64,000 nt of DNA from Neopestalotiopsis rosae (taxonomy: Eukaryota > Ascomycota > Sordariomycetes > Amphisphaeriales > Sporocadaceae), in contig JALGAS010000003.1 in assembly GCA_023078685.1 (NCBI GenBank), forward strand, positions 4,278,001 to 4,342,000, written 5' to 3'. Positions 27,725 through 38,393 of the stretch are shown in pieces (positions within the stretch are counted from its first letter, which is position 1; every line of letters begins with the position of its first letter). Under the pieces are notes generated by a model, which searched no databases, was not told where the DNA came from, and worked only from the letters and a program-made list of their open reading frames with translations. The position numbers were made by a program, and so were the translations under genes.

Positions 27725-28445
27725 TTTCCTGTCCCCAGAAAAGCCTAATGCGTCGCTTGAACCAGTGAAAACGCTCTAGAGAATACGGAATCGCTCTATA
27801 TGATTTAGCTGATTAGAATCAAGTTATATGAGCAACCGCCAAGTGCTGTAGGACTCAGCGGGAGGGCATGTGACATGATGGTTTGCGGTACGTACTGTTG
27901 CTGGAAAAGTTCTGCTCTGCGTAAGCGTAGGACGGTCAAATGACGGAGCTGACAGATGAGGCCTTGTGATGGCGAAGCTTAGCTGACCATAAATTTAGCA
28001 ACAAAATTCGTGGATGGACTCCAAATTGAATCGCTATTTGTCAATAGCAATAGAACATACCTCTGCTCGCTGTGCTCAACACAAAGTTGAATGATGGATG
28101 TAATGGAAGATATGGCTAAAGATCCCCTCTGACTGATGGCTGAAAGCTGAGGATGCAGAAGGGGCAGGTAATTTGCAAGTGATTTGAGGAAGGACGTATG
28201 TACTAGCACCCTCGTTTGGGCTGGCAGCTTGGAGAATTAGATACGACTAAGTGTGTTCTCAACGAGTCGACTAGGTCGCTTTCCCTTTATACAAGAGAGA
28301 ATAGGGGGTTCTCGACGGCTGTTGGTTATATGATCAGGTATGACATATGAAGTCACTCATTAGTCCAACAATATAAGACAGATTATTACTTTTTATACTT
28401 ACTGGGGTCGCTGGATGAGGATAGGACCAACAACGCCAGCTCCAG
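27725..28445. other. Upstream region of the aminomutase gene
   Basis: About 0.7 kb upstream of the aminomutase ATG. It presumably holds that gene's promoter. No coding frame of note. Confidence 0.45.
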
Positions 28446-28793
28446 CTAGGAAAGTAACATTCCCCCAAGAAGTAAAACGGGTAACAATTTTCGCCACAAC
28501 GACAGATCGATAACAACATTGGTCGAGATTGTGAGAGTTGGTGTCATACTATTCTCTGTACGTATCCCGCAGTCTCGGTAACATGGTTCATTATGGTTAG
28601 AGAACACGGACCGGTGGCACAAGGCTGAACCAAACAGTTGGGTCTCGTCCCTTGCGTTTTGTAATACTCTGAGCATGCAGCCCACACAGATACAAGTATC
28701 CACATGACCTTCGGGGCTCGATCCGACCGACTGGGCAGCATGTTCCATTATCTTGGCAAACAGTAACTCATTCCGCCTGAAGCGTCCGGTCAC
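28446..28793 (-). pseudogene. Coding-like fragment, cysteine-containing, unrecognised
   Basis: A minus-strand frame of ~115 codons begins at a valine-threonine stretch (no good ATG context) and includes RRNELLFAKIMEHAAQSVGS, HVDTCICVGCMLRVLQNARD and ALCHRSVFSNHNEPCYRDCG, ending in a hydrophobic WRKLLPVLLLGGMLL. The composition looks more protein-like than its surroundings. I cannot attach it to a start, a splice pattern or a family. It may be chance or the remains of the same decayed locus that extends to 32 kb. Confidence 0.25.
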
Positions 28794-28991
28794 GCGGGAT
28801 ATATCTAAGCGATGGTTGGTTTCTGGGACTGTCGTATCAAAGTCAAGATATGTACAAATCGTATAGCAGGTGAAGAGGTTCTTGTATGAGTAAATTGACT
28901 TTTGGTTCGCCGAAATCTACAATATTTCGCATCCTGTATCAGGCAGGTTCGCTTATGAGCTGGCAAAAACCCAGTGGGGAGGGGAAACAAG

Positions 28992-29449
28992 TCAAGCTTG
29001 AGAGCAGACAATTCTAGTAGATCGTTTCTGCGGCCATACTGTCTGCAAAGGGCTGGCCCGTATGCACTCCTTACTGTGTGGCAAAGCAAAAATCCAATAG
29101 GAAGGCATTTTTGTGATGATCTGTTCACCAACCCCAACAGTTTTATCGCTAAATAGGCTTAAGTTGACAGTCAAAGGCCTGGCTTGGCACTGCATTGTAG
29201 ACCGGAGATTAATCGGTGTCGCCCAAGACAGGGAAGTCCAAGAAATCATTGGAGAGAAACCACAAAGTGGCCATCGATTAGCTTGGTTTCTTGCGAGCAA
29301 AATACAAGGCAGATTGTCTGAATTGTTGCTGGCTGTGGCCAACGGTTGTGTGAGCCTGTGAGGGCCCTAGTTGCGGCCAGGACTAATGAGGTATAAATTC
29401 CTCCAGCGAAGAAGCTGATTGGGTACCGGGTAGGTGGTTCATATTGCAT
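28992..29449 (-). pseudogene. Possible degraded acyl-CoA thioesterase (hotdog) fragment
   Basis: Two overlapping minus-strand frames, 29449-29246 and 29342-28992, look like consecutive pieces of one protein in different frames. The first reads TRYPISFFAGGIYTSLVLAA then TRALTGSHNRWPQPATIQT and DGHFVVSLQ, which resembles the GGY-x-x-x-x-LRAA / N-Q-P-D-T segment of fungal thioesterase-like hotdog proteins. The second reads PMISWTSLSWATPINLRSTM and VGVGEQIITKMPSYWIFAL. No continuous frame or plausible splice joins them, so I treat this as a relic. The family suggestion is from pattern memory only and is weak. Confidence 0.25.
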
Positions 29450-30114
29450 CAGTTATGTATGTTACCTGGCTAGCGGATTCTGTTGTTACACACAAACAAA
29501 TGTGACTCGCTATTCTCGACCTGCAGATAACCTCCAGGATCTTTCTTTTTTGGGGTCTTGATTGGGGGCGAGTTTGTATTATTTCGAGAGCTGGACCGGC
29601 GATTGAAGGCAAGGGCTCACTTTCTTGTAGGCAAAACGTTTGTCGACCACTCACCGATAACAACATTGGGCTAAAGATGAACACATGAGGATGTTGGCGG
29701 ATTCTTCCTGCCACCATAACGCTGGTATCTGCAATTGTCAGCAATGGCTGCAAGCAACTGGCGATTTCTTTACGCTAATGATAATCTTCACGGCAGATCT
29801 CAAGGGAGCGCATTGCTGACGAACGCTCCCGAGGCCGGTGCCACGAGTCCTATTTTCCTGAAGAAGCGCGCGCCCGTTATGCCACCACCACGAGCTGCAC
29901 TGGGTCAAGAAATTCTTCGACCCATTCCGCTTCTGCAGAGCGAGATAGGAGTAGTACGTGCAGGTTCATGTGAGGAGGTCGTCAGCAGGGACAAGGACCA
30001 GCCGGTGAGAAGTTGAGGTGTTTCTCTTTGGCTCTGTATGGGTCCATGCAGCATGGTGGAGATGCACTGCAATCCCTGCCTGATTGCCTGCCGTGGGTAT
30101 TCATGATGCGAATC

Positions 30115-30321
30115 CTACAGGGAAGTTCCTGGGCAGGAATATGGGCGGCCGTCGGGGTCTGACCCATGGTGCCTCAGACAATTGTTCTGATTTCCACCTC
30201 CTCTGCACAATCGTATGGCCGCCATAGTACGCACATGAGTTTTCTCATGTAAGCGCAACTGTTTTCTGTAATGGGACATTGGTAAGAATGTACCAACTAT
30301 GCATGACATGCAGAAGAGCAA
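30115..30321 (-). pseudogene. Possible decayed C2H2 zinc-finger fragment
   Basis: A 68-codon minus-strand frame contains YRKQLRLHEKTHVRT, with the spacing of the second half of a classical C2H2 finger (Leu-x2-His-x3-His), followed by RLCRGGGNQNNCLRHHGSD and DGRPYSCPGTSL, which recall the next finger and its linker. The cysteine pair expected before the first half (CxxC about 12 residues upstream of the first His) is not intact; CMSCIVG is present further upstream. No start or splice sites can be assigned with confidence. Read as a remnant of a fungal zinc-finger gene. Confidence 0.3.
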
Positions 30322-30429
30322 GCACAGTCTATTTTACTTGCTGCGTGATTGTCACTTCCAGCACCAGCCCCATACTACTGCATGGTTCTTTTGTCCGCTT
30401 AACCATCCTGCTGTCTGTGGATGCAGGGA

Positions 30430-30723
30430 CTATATAGTGTCGAACCGAGTCGGCGGGTTGCTGATGAGCCAGCAATACACAGTAGGCAATCCTGTTGGGC
30501 TGCTCAAAATAGCACCTCTCCTCAGTGGAGGAGCTTGAGGTAATTTGTCTCCCTTTGAGAATTTTAGAGTAGCATAACGGTTTCTGGTTTTGCAGATCCA
30601 GATAGGTGCCACATTCTTGAGTTCAGATGATGGTAGATTATGCGCCGTACTCAGTACAGAGTCGAGACGGTGCGGCCCGCCGTCGGCAGCATCTGAGGAG
30701 TAAAACCGTCCTGCTGAGGTCAA
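30430..30723 (-). pseudogene. Coding-like open segment, unrecognised
   Basis: A 97-codon frame without internal stop includes SSDAADGGPHRLDSVLSTAH, SSELKNVAPIWICKTRNRYA and LRRGAILSSPTGLPTVYCWL. A second segment further 5' on the same strand (31063-30779, containing RYPLPHLRNTGRGWWPLKSD) lies in a different frame. Together with neighbouring fragments they suggest one broken gene running from about 32.0 to 28.4 kb on the minus strand. No family recognised. Confidence 0.25.
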
Positions 30724-31525
30724 ACCTATCGGTGCGAGTCGACGACATCTTTAGACGATAGCTAGTGTCGTGGATTACCTACATCATGGTGTCGTCTCTG
30801 TGCCATTCCAGCAGAGAGATTTTATCAAAGCAGATATTTTGACACCAAAGGCAGGACGGTGTAGTGCTAAGATTAGACAACCGCACAATTGATTGTCTCC
30901 CATGGTATGCATGACTCAAAGCTTTGACTCCAACTCGGTAGAAAATAGTATCTGATTTGAGGGGCCACCATCCGCGGCCCGTGTTCCGCAGATGAGGCAA
31001 AGGATATCGGAGGGTGCTCCGGGGCGCAGTTGTCATCTGCCAGGAGAGGCGGTCGTCACACATCGATGATGTCTAAAATAGTCGCAAGCGATGTTGATCC
31101 CATAATAGATTACTGATATACCCCCCCAAGCTGTTTGCCAAGTAGACTTTGAGCTGGCTTCGTTGGGTGGAGAGAGCAAGAAGGTTCGCTGTACAAAGCC
31201 TGGCGATCATGTATATCAGCAGGGTTGGCATCAAAAGATGGTAGGATTCGCTAAGTGCCAGAAAATGCCCCGATGCACTGCCAATGCACGATTCAGGAGC
31301 GGTAGCGTCGTGCTACGGCGCCATGTTGCAACACTTTGAATGCAGTCAGTTTGTTGGCGCGCATGAGAACCACAGCCCAAGGTCTCGCTCGACGCGGTTG
31401 GAGTTTTGGTTGGTGGCTTTTATAGACGCAGGCGCAGGCGCAGGCGTAGCGCGAGAAACAAACATCCAACACATACTTACACATGATCCGTTTTGCAATT
31501 CTATTGGGCATTTACCCGAGTTGAC

Positions 31526-31954
31526 TCAGACGACCATGTTGTCAAATGAGATAGCAACCGAGCACATATTACTCAATACCTGTGTTTGATCTGGTGGTGT
31601 CTTGAAGGCGGCAGTACTTCCATGACCACCCTCCAGAGTATGAGCCAGTCCAAAGGTCGAGTTCTCGTTAATCGTGCCACGCTCTTGACAACAACCAGAC
31701 TCGCCTGTTTGCTTGAACATGCCATATTCCAAGGTAGTGGGAAAGACAATACCGAAGTCTTGATTGGCCTTATGAAATTTGGGGTCATATCGAAGGCATG
31801 GCAAAATACAGCAGTTCACTTCTGCAAAGGTCCAAAGCAGGAGACTGTGACGTTTGGGTGTATGTCAAACAAAAGAGTGCAGTCTGCATGCCTCATTGGA
31901 GGTTGTTGCTTCAACAGTGACCATATTCTGTTCTTCATATGCCCAGTCACTCAT
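31526..31954 (-). pseudogene. Coding relic with one in-frame TGA
   Basis: From the ATG at 31954 the minus strand is open in one frame for 143 codons to the stop at 31526, except for a TGA at 31867-31865 (codon 30). The text is strongly protein-like: MSDWAYEEQNMVTVEATTSN before the stop, and HTPKRHSLLLWTFAEVNCCI, LRYDPKFHKANQDFGIVFPT, GESGCCQERGTINENSTFGL and LEGGHGSTAAFKTPPDQTQ after it. A spliced alternative around the TGA (49-nt GT..AG) breaks the frame, so a nonsense change such as CGA to TGA is the simplest reading. A possible signal-peptide-like exon (MFRTILAVTTACAEIAA) lies just upstream near 32080. Function unknown. Confidence 0.4.
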
Positions 31955-32536
31955 TTCTGAAAGAACAAGGCCGGTTTGTCAATCCTCGTTCATCATTAGA
32001 ATGCCGTCTAGACAGCTTGGTATATCGAGTTGCAGCTATTTCAGCACAAGCCGTAGTCACCGCCAAAATTGTGCGGAACATCAACGTGACTTGCATGCAG
32101 ACGTGAATAGGTGAAATGCAGTATAAACTCCGTGAGCAACCCCCTAGCCTGCTCGAAAGAAGTTTTCTATGATCCAGAGCGGCAGATGTAAAGATTAGCC
32201 ACACCAACAGACGGACCGGCCTGTGATACAAGCACATGAGATCCTCAGAGATAGTTTGGCAGACCATCTCGGTTGCTTTTTGATCATTTTGTCCAATTTG
32301 TTTCACAGCAGCGAGACTTCTGGCACTGCGCAAATTGTTGTTACCTTGATTACGGAAGAATAGCGCATAAGCACTCCTTGTTTTGCAGACGTGCACGCTT
32401 TGCTATCTCCCCTCGCATCGCATGCTGGTAGCCTTGCTGGTCATTACCAGACCGTGGCTTGGAATGCGGACATGAACGTCATATATCTTGCGGCTCAAGT
32501 GCGGACGGAAAACAATGCATGCATTGCGTAGATGTC

Positions 32537-33272
32537 TTACTCCAGAGCCCTGCACGCAAAGGTCAATCAATAGTTCACGCCTTCTCGGGAGGGGGAGGAG
32601 AGGAGGAAAACGCCACAATTCAAGAAGAATTGGGCAAAGGTTAACGTACCCGAGATAGTCTTCCTTGATGCTACCGATGGCCCACAGCTCGCCAACCTCA
32701 GCTCGGGTACCCAACAGCTTGACACGCACGTGAGTTCCCACCCTGATGTGCAGGTCGTCGCCATTGGTGAACTCTGGGGGTGTAGCATTAGGATCCCACT
32801 TGGTATCACTGGGAATTAACTAGAAGAGGGTGTGTCAGTTTCACCGCGGTCCTCAAACCATGGACCGTGATTTCGCTTACATGTGAGCTAACAAAGATCC
32901 TCAAAGGACCTGCCTCGGCGAAGAAACCATGCTGGTTCACAGAGACAACAATGGCATCGATCTAGGGGTTTGGTCAGTCACAGGCGCTCTTTCATCCAAA
33001 GACCGATCAGCACTGTTTCATACCGTCTCGCCCTTGAAGGGCCGCCAAACAACCGCCTTGTACCGCACAGTGAACTCGGCAAGCCCACTGCCTGGTAGAA
33101 TCCGGCCCTCGGAGATGTCAAAGGTGTCCATGATGGTGATGATGTAGTAGCTTCCAGTACATGTTCCCTCAACGTCATTCAGCAACTTGCCCGTGACAAG
33201 CTCGTGCATGTTCTTGCCAAAGTAGGACGGGTGCAGCGTCACACGCCGCTCGAGGGTGTAGAGGAAAAACAT
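32537..33272 (-). CDS. RPB7: DNA-directed RNA polymerase II subunit Rpb7
   Basis: Four exons: 33272-33024, 32961-32881, 32819-32650 and a 13-nt terminal exon 32549-32537; introns are 62, 61 and 100 nt. The spliced protein has 170 residues, the normal Rpb7 length. Rpb7 pairs with Rpb4 to form the stalk of RNA polymerase II. The N-terminal RNP-like domain has [10 protein letters not shown] and [16 protein letters not shown], then [15 protein letters not shown]; the C-terminal S1/OB domain has [34 protein letters not shown] and [13 protein letters not shown]. The last splice gives the ending DYLGALE, comparable to yeast DYLGAI; without it the frame would run on for ~80 residues of non-homologous sequence. 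It is transcribed away from the Mpo1-like gene. Confidence 0.94.
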
Positions 33273-35388
33273 GGTATGAGCCTCCCGGGGGTTCGTGTTG
33301 GCTTCTTCTCCAAGTGCGTAAGCGGCACGGTGAATAGTGTTGGTCCTTTTGAGGTCTCCCTGTTTGTCGGGTCGAGTTTGGCGCGCCCACCTCCTGCTTC
33401 TGTCGATGATCGAGGGAGCGATGGAAATGCGACGTCGGGGACGAGGGAAGCTCGCTCGAGTCTAGCCGGTAGGACAAGGATGTAGAGTCGGTCAGACGGT
33501 GAAGTCTCGACTGGTAGCTTTTCGGCTGCAGTGATGTATGTGATTGATGGGCGATTTGGCGTTGACCTGCGAATCGCGCGGTCGGTTGTCGACAAAGAAA
33601 AGAGCACCTGGCGCTCAGCGAACTATGGGTATCATCTAGAAATGTTGGCAACAAGAGACAATGAGGACGGGCACAAGCTGCCGGTAAAGACACGGAGGGC
33701 AGTCAGAAAAGCACCAAGAAAATGAACTGCTGTCAAAGATAATTGCGCGTCGATGCTCGTTCGTTTGCGCGACTCGTCCCCAAGCAGTTGCGCAAGGAAT
33801 GGATGGAAAGGGTTTTGGTGATAAAACGATTGACGGGTGACGGGGTAGGACTCAAGCTCAATGGAATGAGTAGCTGGTACGTACACTAAAAGTTGGCTTA
33901 GCTGAACGCGACTGGACTGGACCAAGCCAAGGCTGAAGAGCCTCATCCCTCGCACGCACGTTCGCTTCAGGCAAGTCAGGCTCTCTGCTCGAAACCTGGA
34001 GCGCGAGTCCAGTGCATGTATGGTCAAAGCGCCTCAGTGCTTAGGTAACTTTCGGCTGCCCCACCAGCTCTCAGGTTGAGTGCTGTTCGAAGCCACCGGC
34101 TAATCCACGGGCTAGAACGAATTGCAAGACAGCCAAGACGATAATATCGAGAGTTCGACTTCACTATACATAAACCTAGGTATTCACCAAGCATTCTTAT
34201 GAGATTTCTGATGCAAGGAGATGCAGTAAAAGATCTCCGGGTTCCGATACTTAGGATGACTTTGAACCAAGTATCTGGATCGGGCGGATTACTGCCATAC
34301 TTACCTAGGATCATACCAAGATATGCATATGCGCAAGACCATATCCTGGAGGCGGAACTTGGTGTTTTCATTACAGCGCATCAAGCAAGTCTCAGTCGTT
34401 ATGAACATCATAAACACCAATTTGTATACTGATGAAGCAGTCTTAATATCCTGTGAAGACTACCTGGAATTTCAAGTAGACTTCTCCAACCTTCTCGAGA
34501 GGATTTATCGGCCGAGGGATTGAGACTTGCCTGGCAAGAAGGCACATCTTGATGATGCGACGTTAAGCTGACATGTGCAAACGTTGTCGACTGTGAAGCA
34601 ACAATCGCCGAAGATTCGGATGCCGAGGGAAGGGAAGGGTCAGTGCCTGGTTCTGGCGCCTCAGTTATCTGACCACGAGGTCATTCGAAGCCCGCAGCGC
34701 GACCATGATGATCATGTTTGCGGTGAATGTAAGTACCGAAGTAGCTAGGTAAGCTAAGCTAGATATTTAGGTCAACCGGACCAAAAGATGTAGCTACATT
34801 GAATGTATTGTAGGACTTGAGGTAAACAACCATTCTTCTGCCGCCTAATCTTTCTTGAGTACATCACGGTATTTTCAACTCTCTGTTCGGAGGCAATAAG
34901 TACGATTTCCATGTGCACAGTCAACGGGCCACAATTGAACCATGTCTGACCAAGGACAGGGAAACCTCTCGGATGGGACCGATTTCATATGAGGTTGCGA
35001 TTGTCTGCTGATTCCCCACCCAACCGTTGAAAGCCCCCCCGGCAAGACCCCTCGGTGCTCTACGTACAAAGGTGAGGTACCTAAAAAGTTTAGCGACGGA
35101 CAGCGGAAGGGCGGCGGCAGCGGCATAGCTCTGTTAAATGTTAGCAACCGCATTCGCACCTCAACTTATTGGATGCGGCCACCAAAGATAAACCTCACCA
35201 CACACCTTTATCTGAATCTCTTCGATCTATCGACCTGCGTACCGACCTCGCCAACCAAACCACCTCACCACCTATCTGTCCCTCCTCCTTCTGCTTCCAC
35301 CAAAAGGCTTCTGCAACGCCTCTTTCATTCCTCTTGAAACTCGACTCTATCTCCCCGCAGCTGCACCTCGGCTTTCACTTTCCACACC
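33273..35388. other. Divergent intergenic region, RPB7 / Mpo1-like
   Basis: About 2.1 kb between two start codons. A 172-codon minus-strand frame (33693-33175) overlaps the RPB7 start and upstream sequence; its Ser/Arg/His-rich text looks like a translated 5' leader, not a gene. CT- and CCACC-rich sequence at 35200-35388 suits the promoter and leader of the Mpo1-like gene. Confidence 0.5.
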
Positions 35389-36189
35389 ATGTCTCTGAAC
35401 CTGGAAAAGCAGCTCACCTTTGTAAGTTGCCGCCCTCCTACCCGCTTCCCTATTCTGTCCTGTCCAGGCTTCTTGTGTTCCAAAGCTGTATCAAGTGCCC
35501 CGTCTTTTGCCATCTTCTTCGACCGCTGACATCGGATCCCAAACCCAGTATGGTGCATATCACCACAACGCCCTCAATGTCGCAATTCACATGACATGCG
35601 TGCCTCTGATTCTAGTGTCGGGCTTTTGCATGGTGAGTTTTATGCCTACCTCGAATGGAGGGGCGCCCCGAAGGCAGCCGCCGCCGCCGCCTCTTTTATT
35701 CAGTACTGAGCATTCGTCTCTTGCCAGGCAGCCAATACCGGCACCCTCATCCCGCTCCCGGATGCCCTGACCGTCCCATATCTCGACCTGAACCTTGGCA
35801 CCATTGCCGCTCTGGCGTACGCAGTTCTCTACATATTACTGGAACCCGTGGCTGGCACTGCTCTCGGCGCACTTTGTCTGGGCGCCACTGCCTTTGCCAA
35901 CAAGGCCCTGCTCGAAAATCCGACTCAGACAAATCAGATTGCCATTGCGACGCATATAGTGAGCTGGTTGCTTCAGTTCGTCGGCCACGGCGTTTTCGAG
36001 GGTCGCGCGCCTGCTTTGTTGGATAACATTGTGCAGGCCCTGTTTCTGGCGCCCCTGTTTGTCTGGCTTGAGCTTCTCTTCAAATTTGGATATCGTCGCG
36101 AGCTCCAGAACCGGGTTGAGAAGGCAGTCCAGGTCGAGATTGCCAAGTTCAGAGCGCAAAAGGCCCTTAAGAACGGGAAAGCTCAATAG
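35389..36189 (+). CDS. MPO1: Mpo1-like 2-hydroxy fatty acid dioxygenase (DUF962)
   Basis: Three exons: 35389-35421, 35549-35632 and 35728-36189, with introns of 127 and 95 nt; 192 residues. The family (yeast YGL010w/Mpo1) is an iron-dependent ER dioxygenase in alpha-oxidation of 2-hydroxy fatty acids derived from phytosphingosine. The N-terminal motif YGAYHHNALNVAIHMTCVPL carries the conserved His residues expected to bind iron, and a second His lies in LLQFVGHGVFEGRAPALLDN. Four hydrophobic segments (LILVSGFCM.., IAALAYAVLYILLEPVAG, TALGALCLGATAFANKAL, IVQALFLAPLFVWLELLF) fit a small ER membrane protein. The C-terminus is lysine-rich (KALKNGKAQ). The 11-codon first exon (MSLNLEKQLTF) is typical of fungal orthologues. 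Confidence 0.93.
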
Positions 36190-36798
36190 ATGGAGTGTTT
36201 CACACAAGCTCGCTCGAGCTGCTTCGCGCGAGATGATACATTGAAACGCGCAGTGCCCTAACCCGGGAGACACGAAAGTGCGAGGCAGAGCGCTCAATGC
36301 TCTCGATGCCACGCGAGGTCGATCCGGGTGCCCACATGGCCCAAGCATGGCGGATGCAACAATCCTGTAAGGCAAAAAAGCTAAGGATTTCAAATGTGGA
36401 CAAAACTAACTTGTTGTAGGAGTGTGCCACCTCGAACACATATAGAGAAGGACGCGTCGTGTTATTTTGGTTACTCATGATACCCATGCATTTTGTTTTA
36501 TTATATTTCCTTCGATTATATGGACGGCTTGTTATTTGTAGCCATCGAGGGCTACCGGGTTGGGATTTGCAAATTCACGCATAACCCCATAAACAGAGAG
36601 GTTGGATGGATTTGGAGGGAATATCACGAATTTATTTTGATCAAATTTGTTCTCATTTGCTGATTGTACCACAAACACCTACTCTGGAGACGACGAAAAA
36701 AACATGAAAGAATACTTAATCCGCCATATTTACAGATCACCGACATGATATTACATCCTGGAAACAGACAAACCTTTTCATATCCTGTCCTCGCCAAC
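36190..36798. other. Intergenic, convergent
   Basis: About 0.6 kb, AT-rich from 36480 onward, between the stop codons of two convergent genes. No gene seen. Confidence 0.6.
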
Positions 36799-37800
36799 TC
36801 AGCGCCTCAGGGCTCGAGCTTCGATCCTGCGGGCCGCTTCACAAGCAAATGACACATCCGAGTCTGCATCACCGCCGGCACGGTGGCTGGATCCCAAGCC
36901 TAGCGCTGAGAACCAAGTCTTCTTTGTCATCTGCTTTGGTGGCACGCGAGCAAGTGTTGAAGAATCGACATGGGGCATTTCCTGGGACATCCTGGGCAGC
37001 GGGCGTTGTTTCAATGAGTTCAGTCTCTTGACTTCCCTCAGGCTCTCAAGTTCTCTTTGTGCTTGCAAGTATGTCTCGAACATGGGTCTAGGCGGCTGTC
37101 TTGATGCGGCACTGGTGGAAGATCGCCGCCCTAAGTCACGTTGAGGAAGCCGGCCAGTATGTCGCACGCTCTGAGCCTTCCATGTTGGTAGGGGTTTCGC
37201 TGGCTTGCGAGTCGACCTCGAAGACCCGCGAGCTCCGTCATTAGTGGACTTACCCGAAGTAAGTTGAGACGCAAAGGACCTACCTTGAGAGAAACTGCGT
37301 GACCTGCCAGCTCTCGACGGTGCTCTTGGGGGCGCCACTGGAGGTGCTGGAGTGCTTGCCCTGCCATAGGTCGCCGTCGTCGACACCGTCCGGGGATGGT
37401 AGTAGTGATCTGGAACCCAGACCGATCCTTTCGTTGAAATGGTAGCGTGGTGCCCGTGACCTTTGGGCTTGAGGGCTCCCTTTCGGGCTTTCTTCAACGA
37501 TTCTCTGGCGGCATCAAGGTGCTCTTGTCGAAAGCTTTCGTCAACAAAGGGCCGGTGAACGAGGTTCGCTCCATCGCCTACCCGCTGACTGACCAAGCCG
37601 TCAATCCTGACGGAGCACTTTTCGCAGTTGCGTCGGGACGTTGGTCTCTCCCGACGTACAGCACCACAGTCCTTCATACCCTCGTAATAGCCAAAGAACT
37701 TGTTACGGAGTGAAGACTTTTTCTTTTGAAAAGTCGGACACCGAGTGAGCTGCTTCTCGTAATGCCCGCAGGCATATGTGATCTTGAGCTCAATGCACAT
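36799..37800 (-). CDS. Hypothetical basic protein with N-terminal Cys cluster
   Basis: A single-exon frame of 333 residues. The first in-frame ATG is at 37800. The N-terminal ~65 residues contain C2, C11-G-H13, C21, C45, C59 and C62 (MCIELKITYACGHYEKQLTR, GMKDCGAVRR, RRNCEKC), a pattern that could bind zinc and that I have seen in other uncharacterised ascomycete proteins beginning with a Y-x-CGH motif. The remainder is Ser/Arg/Pro-rich and disordered, very basic, with a short helical stretch YLQAQRELESLREVKRLNSL. No signal peptide or membrane helix. It lies 593 bp from, and divergent to, another unrecognised gene. A nucleic-acid-binding role is possible but unproven. Confidence 0.65.
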   Translation of the reverse strand: MCIELKITYACGHYEKQLTRCPTFQKKKSSLRNKFFGYYEGMKDCGAVRRERPTSRRNCEKCSVRIDGLVSQRVGDGANLVHRPFVDESFRQEHLDAARESLKKARKGALKPKGHGHHATISTKGSVWVPDHYYHPRTVSTTATYGRASTPAPPVAPPRAPSRAGRSRSFSQGRSFASQLTSGKSTNDGARGSSRSTRKPAKPLPTWKAQSVRHTGRLPQRDLGRRSSTSAASRQPPRPMFETYLQAQRELESLREVKRLNSLKQRPLPRMSQEMPHVDSSTLARVPPKQMTKKTWFSALGLGSSHRAGGDADSDVSFACEAARRIEARALRR

Positions 37801-38393
37801 CTTCTTATACTTTATAATGGTGATTTCGATGGATGTGATGGAGCCTAAGACCCGGACAATCTTCAAGTCGCCAATCTGCAGCTGATGATTACTGGATTGT
37901 ACTTTGTTTAGCGAATTGGTGTTGTACCGGCAGCTACCCGAAACCAGGTCAGGGGTCCTATATATATAGAGACTTGGTACCCATTGTATCGAACAAGATG
38001 ATGTCTCACTTTAGATCGATCAATATTTGGTGCTGTAACAAACAGTCTTGTTCTTCTATAAACAATGAGGTGGGTAATTCACAGTTTTCTCTTTCATGAG
38101 AATACTTCAATCTAAGCCCGGGGTAACCGATCGGGAATGGAACAAGACTATCAAGCTGCACGTCATGATCTCTTGAGACGAATTTCTTTGATCCTCCACG
38201 CCGAACAAACACATTGAGACGAGACAAAAGATTTTAAGCGAGACTATATAACCTACTTCTTCAGCCGCACCTGTGCTGCTTTGGTTCTAGATTCGAAAGA
38301 TCAAGTCGACTAAGGCCTTTGACGTGGTCTAGATACGATCAGCAGACGGAATTGTGGAGTCCGAACTTCGATTTCTACAATTTGTGCTCAACC
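37801..38393. promoter_or_regulatory. Divergent promoter region of two hypothetical genes
   Basis: 593 bp between the two start codons. It contains a TATATATA run near 37961-37968 and TATATAA near 38245-38251. The second is ~145 bp upstream of the plus-strand ATG and could act as a TATA element. Inference from position only. Confidence 0.4.

Noticed and set aside
33175..33693. 172-codon minus-strand frame upstream of RPB7
   Set aside because: It overlaps the RPB7 start in another frame and reads as Ser/Arg/His-rich leader sequence. No domain.
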